A stretch of 64,000 nt of DNA from Mesobacillus persicus (GTDB lineage: Bacteria; Bacillota; Bacilli; Bacillales; Cytobacillaceae), in NCBI RefSeq assembly GCF_900109925.1, contig NZ_FOBW01000008.1, positions 124,001-188,000 of the forward strand. Direction: 5' to 3'. The notes beneath the pieces were generated by a model that saw only the letters and a list, made by a program, of their open reading frames with translations, ran no database searches and was not told the DNA's origin. This document shows positions 60,870 through 64,000 of this stretch, piece by piece. The translations under genes were made by a program, and so were the position numbers. Within the stretch, counting starts at the first letter, position 1; each line of letters opens with the position of its first letter.

Positions 60870-61397
60870 CTATATTTTGAGTCTCAATTTTTGATAATAT
60901 ACAGCAGCTGCGGTCATCATTGCCGGGACAGTCAGAGCTAACACACCAAAAAAACCAATTCTAGCGATATCCTTAAATGTTCCCGTCGTTATTATACTTA
61001 ATAAAAAGAAGGCAATGGAGGCTACCAATAACACTCCTGCCGCTCCATTGATCAGCTTTCCTAGACGCTGATATTTTTCAACCTTTGAATCTTTGTCACT
61101 ATATATTGGTGTTGTATTTGAAGGTGCCTTAAACAAATGCATATTGGCTTCTGAACAAACATGTGTCCATCCTGCTGAGGAGAAGAATTCCATGTATTCT
61201 TCTTTCTCATCTTCCTCTAAAACACGATAATCAATATTGTAAATGACATCTTCTTTTTCCCCATATTCCAATTCATACCCCATAAATTTAAACGATTTCA
61301 CATGCCAGCCTTTGAGCGATTTTTTATGGAGCTTCTCCATATCCTTTTGTTCAGAGAATGCTAAGCCACCAGACATCATATATTTTGTCTTTTTCAT
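60870..61397 (-). CDS. DUF2812 membrane protein
   Basis: The 175-residue protein has an N-terminal DUF2812 domain (MMSGGLAFSEQKDMEKLHKKSLKGWHVKSFKFMGYELEYGE, with YRVLEEDEKEEYMEFFSSAGW) and two C-terminal hydrophobic segments. It overlaps the PadR gene by four bases (ATGA), giving the usual PadR-DUF2812 pair. Its role may be to respond to membrane stress; function unknown. Confidence 0.88.
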   Translation of the reverse strand: MKKTKYMMSGGLAFSEQKDMEKLHKKSLKGWHVKSFKFMGYELEYGEKEDVIYNIDYRVLEEDEKEEYMEFFSSAGWTHVCSEANMHLFKAPSNTTPIYSDKDSKVEKYQRLGKLINGAAGVLLVASIAFFLLSIITTGTFKDIARIGFFGVLALTVPAMMTAAAVYYQKLRLKI

Positions 61398-61711
61398 TCT
61401 TGCTCCTCCTTCAATCCGTTTTCCGCTAATTGGATCATTACCTTCCTTCGTTCAATATCTTCTCTTAACACTTCCCGCCCTTTCTGCGTTAAAAGATAGG
61501 TCTTCCTGCGCGAGTCAGAATCATCGTATAAATAGATAAGCTCTTGTTGAAGCAATTTTTTTATAATTGTATACATAGAAGCCGGACCAATGTTTACCGT
61601 TCCTTTTGTTGTTTCCTCAATTAAGGCCATCACAGCGTATCCATGACGTGGGTTCGATAAAGCTGCCATAATGTAAAATACAGAATCGGTCAGCTGTTCA
61701 ATTTGTTTCAT
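61394..61711 (-). CDS. PadR-family transcriptional regulator
   Basis: This 105-residue winged helix protein (MAALSNPRHGYAVMALIEETTKGTVNIGPASMYTIIKKLLQQELI...KTYLLTQKGREVL) is followed by the DUF2812 gene with a four-base overlap. Two tandem TATATCA-N5-TGATATA sites lie 14-62 bases upstream and are its probable operators. The ATG follows GGAGGG. Confidence 0.93.
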   Translation of the reverse strand: MKQIEQLTDSVFYIMAALSNPRHGYAVMALIEETTKGTVNIGPASMYTIIKKLLQQELIYLYDDSDSRRKTYLLTQKGREVLREDIERRKVMIQLAENGLKEEQE

Positions 61712-61724
61712 TCGTACCCTCCTT

Positions 61725-61773
61725 TATATCACTTTATGATATATCTAAATAAAATATATCACTAAGTGATATA
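61725..61773. promoter_or_regulatory. Tandem PadR operators
   Basis: TATATCA-N5-TGATATA occurs at 61725-61743 and at 61755-61773. The copies are exactly 30 bases apart, three helical turns, so two dimers would lie on one face of the DNA. They cover the region between promoter and ribosome site of the PadR gene. Confidence 0.7.
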
Positions 61774-61809
61774 TTAATCAACAAATGATTTGAATTTTTC
61801 TGATATAAA

Positions 61810-61839
61810 AAAGACCGAATCCCTTTGGATTCGGTCTTT
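61810..61839. terminator. Strong terminator
   Basis: Perfect arms AAAGACCGAATCC (61810-61822) and GGATTCGGTCTTT (61827-61839) with a four-base loop. On the minus strand it follows the MetRS-like remnant and has a T-run, so it is probably that gene's old terminator. Confidence 0.8.
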
Positions 61840-61852
61840 ATACCCTTTTATC

Positions 61853-62051
61853 TTACACCGCTTGATTACTTAGTCTCTCAAGCTCTTCTTCAATTTCACC
61901 ACATCTATTCGCTCAAATAATGGAGTTACTTTTGGCAAATGCTGTGATTTAACAACAAACGCCCTCCATCCCGTTTCATGAATATTTAGCATTTCGTTAA
62001 CTTTTCTGCTTGAAAAAGGCAAGAACGGAGCAAGGATATGAGCATACGACT
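61853..62051 (-). pseudogene. 3' remnant of a MetRS-like class I aminoacyl-tRNA synthetase gene
   Basis: On the minus strand a frame reads YAHILAPFLPFSSRKVNEML..., then ETGWRAF... and PKVTPLFERIDVV. A shift of one base then continues as EIEEELERLSNQAV followed by a stop. The LAPFLPFSS and TPLFERID blocks fit the C-terminal anticodon-binding part of methionyl-tRNA synthetase. Only about 65 codons remain, cut off directly beside the stop of the PAS-GGDEF-EAL gene. A deletion that removed the rest of a second metRS copy is the simplest explanation. Confidence 0.6.
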
Positions 62052-62067
62052 AAATATTGAAATGAAC

Positions 62068-64000
62068 TTATACGTTTCTAACTTCCTCTCGAATAACAAA
62101 TTGTTTCTCAATATCTTCTGCTAACATCGGTTTACTAAAGTAATAACCTTGTCCATAATGGCACCCATGCTGCTTTAAGAATTTCGCTTGTTCTTTGTTT
62201 TCAATTCCTTCAGCAACGAGTTTGAAATTTAGATTCATGCCCATTTCAATAATGGCTTTTACGATGTTTTGGTCGGTCATGTTGATATCCGCAATAAAAG
62301 ACTTATCGATTTTTAAATAATGAATCGGCAAATGCTTTAACACACTTAAGGAAGAATAACCGGTCCCAAAGTCGTCGAGGGATACCCTAACGCCTAATGC
62401 CCCTAGCCGATTGATAATCTCTTTCGATTCCTCTACATCTTGCAAGACACTTTCGGTAATTTCAATAATAAGATAGTGTGGTTCTAGTTTCGTCTTATCT
62501 AACACTTCCGAGATGGTTTTTACGATATCACCAGTTTTAAATTGAAGGACAGAAACATTGATCGCAATCAATAAGTCTTTGTATCCTTTATCATGCCATT
62601 CTTTATTCTGACGGCAAGCTTTTTCTAGTACTAGTGTCCCTAGAGGAACTATGAGACCAGTTTCTCTTGCAATAGGAATAAATTCAGAGGGTGGAATCCA
62701 GCCAAACGTCGGATGATTCCATCTTGTTAATGCTTCTGTTCCAATCATTCTACCTGTTTCTAAATCTACCTTTGGTTGGAAATGCAAGATTAACTCTTCT
62801 TCCCTAATCGCTTTTCTTAAACTGTTTTCCAAGGTTAACGTATCTAGATTGTGAATTCCGTATAAAGAATGATAAAACGAATACGTATTTCGTCCGATTG
62901 TTTTTGCTTGATACATCGCCGTATCAGCATTCTTAATCAAGTCAATACTACTCTCTCCATCCTTTGGATAAAGGGCAATCCCAATGCTAGTTGAGGAGTA
63001 CACTTCCAACCCTCTGAGATTAAACGGGTTTCGGAATTGATCTAAAATCTTTTTTACAATTGCTTCAGAATCCTCTCTCCCCTTGCCTTTCAATAAGAGG
63101 ATAAATTCATCCCCGCCTTGTCGGGCGACAAGTCCCTCATCTCCGACCGCTTGCTGCAATCTTTGTGCAACTTGTTCGAGCAACAGGTCCCCCATATCAT
63201 GACCTAAGTTGTCATTTATTCTTTTAAATCGATCTAAATCGAGGAAAAAGACGGATAGTGGTTGTTGACTCTGTTCACATTGTGATAGCGTATTTTGAAG
63301 AGTTTCGTTAAACATATAGCGGTTCGGCAAACCGGTTAGATCATCATGAAAAGCAAGGTACGTAATTCGATCCTGCATTTTCTTTTGTTCCGATACATCT
63401 TTTACAATGCAATAGGCTCCAACTATTTGATCTTTTACCTTAATTGGAATCGTCGTTGCATGGACGTAAACTTTATGCCCCTGCTTGTGCGTTAATTTAA
63501 ATTCCAAATTAATTGTTTCTCCTGTTAGCGCCTTCCCAAATTCAATAAGAACTTTATCCAAGTCATTTATATCGACTAAAGGCGCAAAAGGTCTGTCAAT
63601 CAGCTCTTCTGGATAATACCCGCACAATGGGTAAACCTGTGGATTTAAACTAACAAAGCTTCCATCTAAATCTAGAGTGACAATTGCATCAGGGCTATAG
63701 CTGAATAAAGACCGATAGCGCTCTTCTCTTTCAACAAGCTGAGCCAATGTCTTTTTTTGTTCAGTAATATCTTTTCCCACGACCATAATTGCTGGCTTGC
63801 CATAATAGTTAATCTTCGTTCCTAACAATTCAAGAGTGATGATTTCCCCATCTGGCCTGATTGATTGATATTCAACAAATTCGTCCCCTCTTTGGTTGTT
63901 GTAAATATCGTTCGTACGATTAACAAATATTTCCTTATCAAGGGGATGGACGAAATCAAAAATAGACTTATTTAAAACCTCCGACTCTTCCTTCTTCCCA
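62068..64000 (-). CDS. PAS-GGDEF-EAL cyclic-di-GMP signalling protein, N-terminus beyond the right edge
   Basis: The frame is open to the edge, so the gene is longer than shown and the internal TTG at 63828 is not its start. In order it has a partial PAS domain (EYQSIRPDGEIITLELLGTK), a second PAS (RYRSLFSYSPDAIVTLDLDG), a GGDEF domain with the intact motif RQGGDEFILLL, and an EAL domain with TEALTRWNHPTFGWIPPSEFIP. Both catalytic motifs are intact, so diguanylate cyclase and phosphodiesterase activities are both possible. The PAS domains would sense redox or small ligands. It is cytoplasmic as far as visible. Confidence 0.93.
   Translation of the reverse strand, partial: GKKEESEVLNKSIFDFVHPLDKEIFVNRTNDIYNNQRGDEFVEYQSIRPDGEIITLELLGTKINYYGKPAIMVVGKDITEQKKTLAQLVEREERYRSLFSYSPDAIVTLDLDGSFVSLNPQVYPLCGYYPEELIDRPFAPLVDINDLDKVLIEFGKALTGETINLEFKLTHKQGHKVYVHATTIPIKVKDQIVGAYCIVKDVSEQKKMQDRITYLAFHDDLTGLPNRYMFNETLQNTLSQCEQSQQPLSVFFLDLDRFKRINDNLGHDMGDLLLEQVAQRLQQAVGDEGLVARQGGDEFILLLKGKGREDSEAIVKKILDQFRNPFNLRGLEVYSSTSIGIALYPKDGESSIDLIKNADTAMYQAKTIGRNTYSFYHSLYGIHNLDTLTLENSLRKAIREEELILHFQPKVDLETGRMIGTEALTRWNHPTFGWIPPSEFIPIARETGLIVPLGTLVLEKACRQNKEWHDKGYKDLLIAINVSVLQFKTGDIVKTISEVLDKTKLEPHYLIIEITESVLQDVEESKEIINRLGALGVRVSLDDFGTGYSSLSVLKHLPIHYLKIDKSFIADINMTDQNIVKAIIEMGMNLNFKLVAEGIENKEQAKFLKQHGCHYGQGYYFSKPMLAEDIEKQFVIREEVRNV

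Noticed and set aside
1-64000. CRISPR arrays, tRNA and rRNA genes, prophage or insertion sequence genes
   Set aside because: No regularly spaced repeats, no cloverleaf-like sequences, no transposase or integrase frames were found.

Overview
The window comes from a low-GC Gram-positive bacterium, most likely a Bacillaceae member. This rests on the strong AGGAGG-type ribosome binding sites, frequent TTG and GTG starts, cre-like boxes, and families typical of bacilli (DUF2536, DUF3231, DUF2975 with an XRE regulator, PadR with HAAS or DUF2812 partners, a YhdF/YdaD-like SDR, a TxpA/BsrG-like mini-toxin). It also carries dispersed palindromic repeats of a kind I associate with Bacillus genomes. No rRNA, tRNA or CRISPR array was seen.

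Region 1 (1-15.4 kb) is an accessory catabolic region. It holds a truncated Baeyer-Villiger monooxygenase, two FCD-type GntR regulators, a GlcD/GlcF-type 2-hydroxyacid oxidase, five SDR or aldehyde dehydrogenase genes, a metallo-beta-lactamase-fold hydrolase, an amidohydrolase, and MarR and IclR regulators. The repeated motif TTGTAATACAA links the monooxygenase promoter region to both GntR loci.

Region 2 (15.4-40.2 kb) is the core. Two parallel acyl-CoA modules on the minus strand each contain an acyl-CoA ligase, two dissimilar acyl-CoA dehydrogenases, a MaoC N-type/C-type hydratase pair, and a lipid-transfer-type thiolase with its DUF35 Zn-ribbon/OB partner. The set matches the logic of actinobacterial steroid side-chain degradation (ChsE/ChsH/Ltp2 types), and partly that of the bbs pathway (BbsAB thiolase, BbsEF CoA-transferases). 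Module A (15.4-28.3 kb) adds three CaiB/BaiF CoA-transferases (one a two-domain fusion), two crotonases, and two tiny desulforedoxin-like proteins of 47 and 38 residues. An MFS exporter lies between the modules; an SDR and a GAF/PucR-type regulator follow module B. Together they suggest import or efflux, oxidation of an alcohol or ketone, CoA activation, dehydrogenation, hydration and thiolytic or aldolytic cleavage of a bulky branched, alicyclic or isoprenoid acid. The substrate cannot be read from the sequence.

Region 3 (40.2-64 kb) is mostly ordinary chromosome: a decayed DUF3231 gene, 3-hydroxyacyl-CoA dehydrogenase, a hemerythrin gene under an apparent Fnr/CRP class II promoter, a nuclease-XPD helicase, a type I toxin with an apparent antisense RNA, GNAT, a glutathionyl-hydroquinone-reductase-like protein, SDR, alpha/beta hydrolase, a DctPQM TRAP transporter whose dctP lacks a standard start codon, an EamA exporter, two PadR operons, trmL, a MetRS-like gene remnant, and a PAS-GGDEF-EAL protein running off the right edge.
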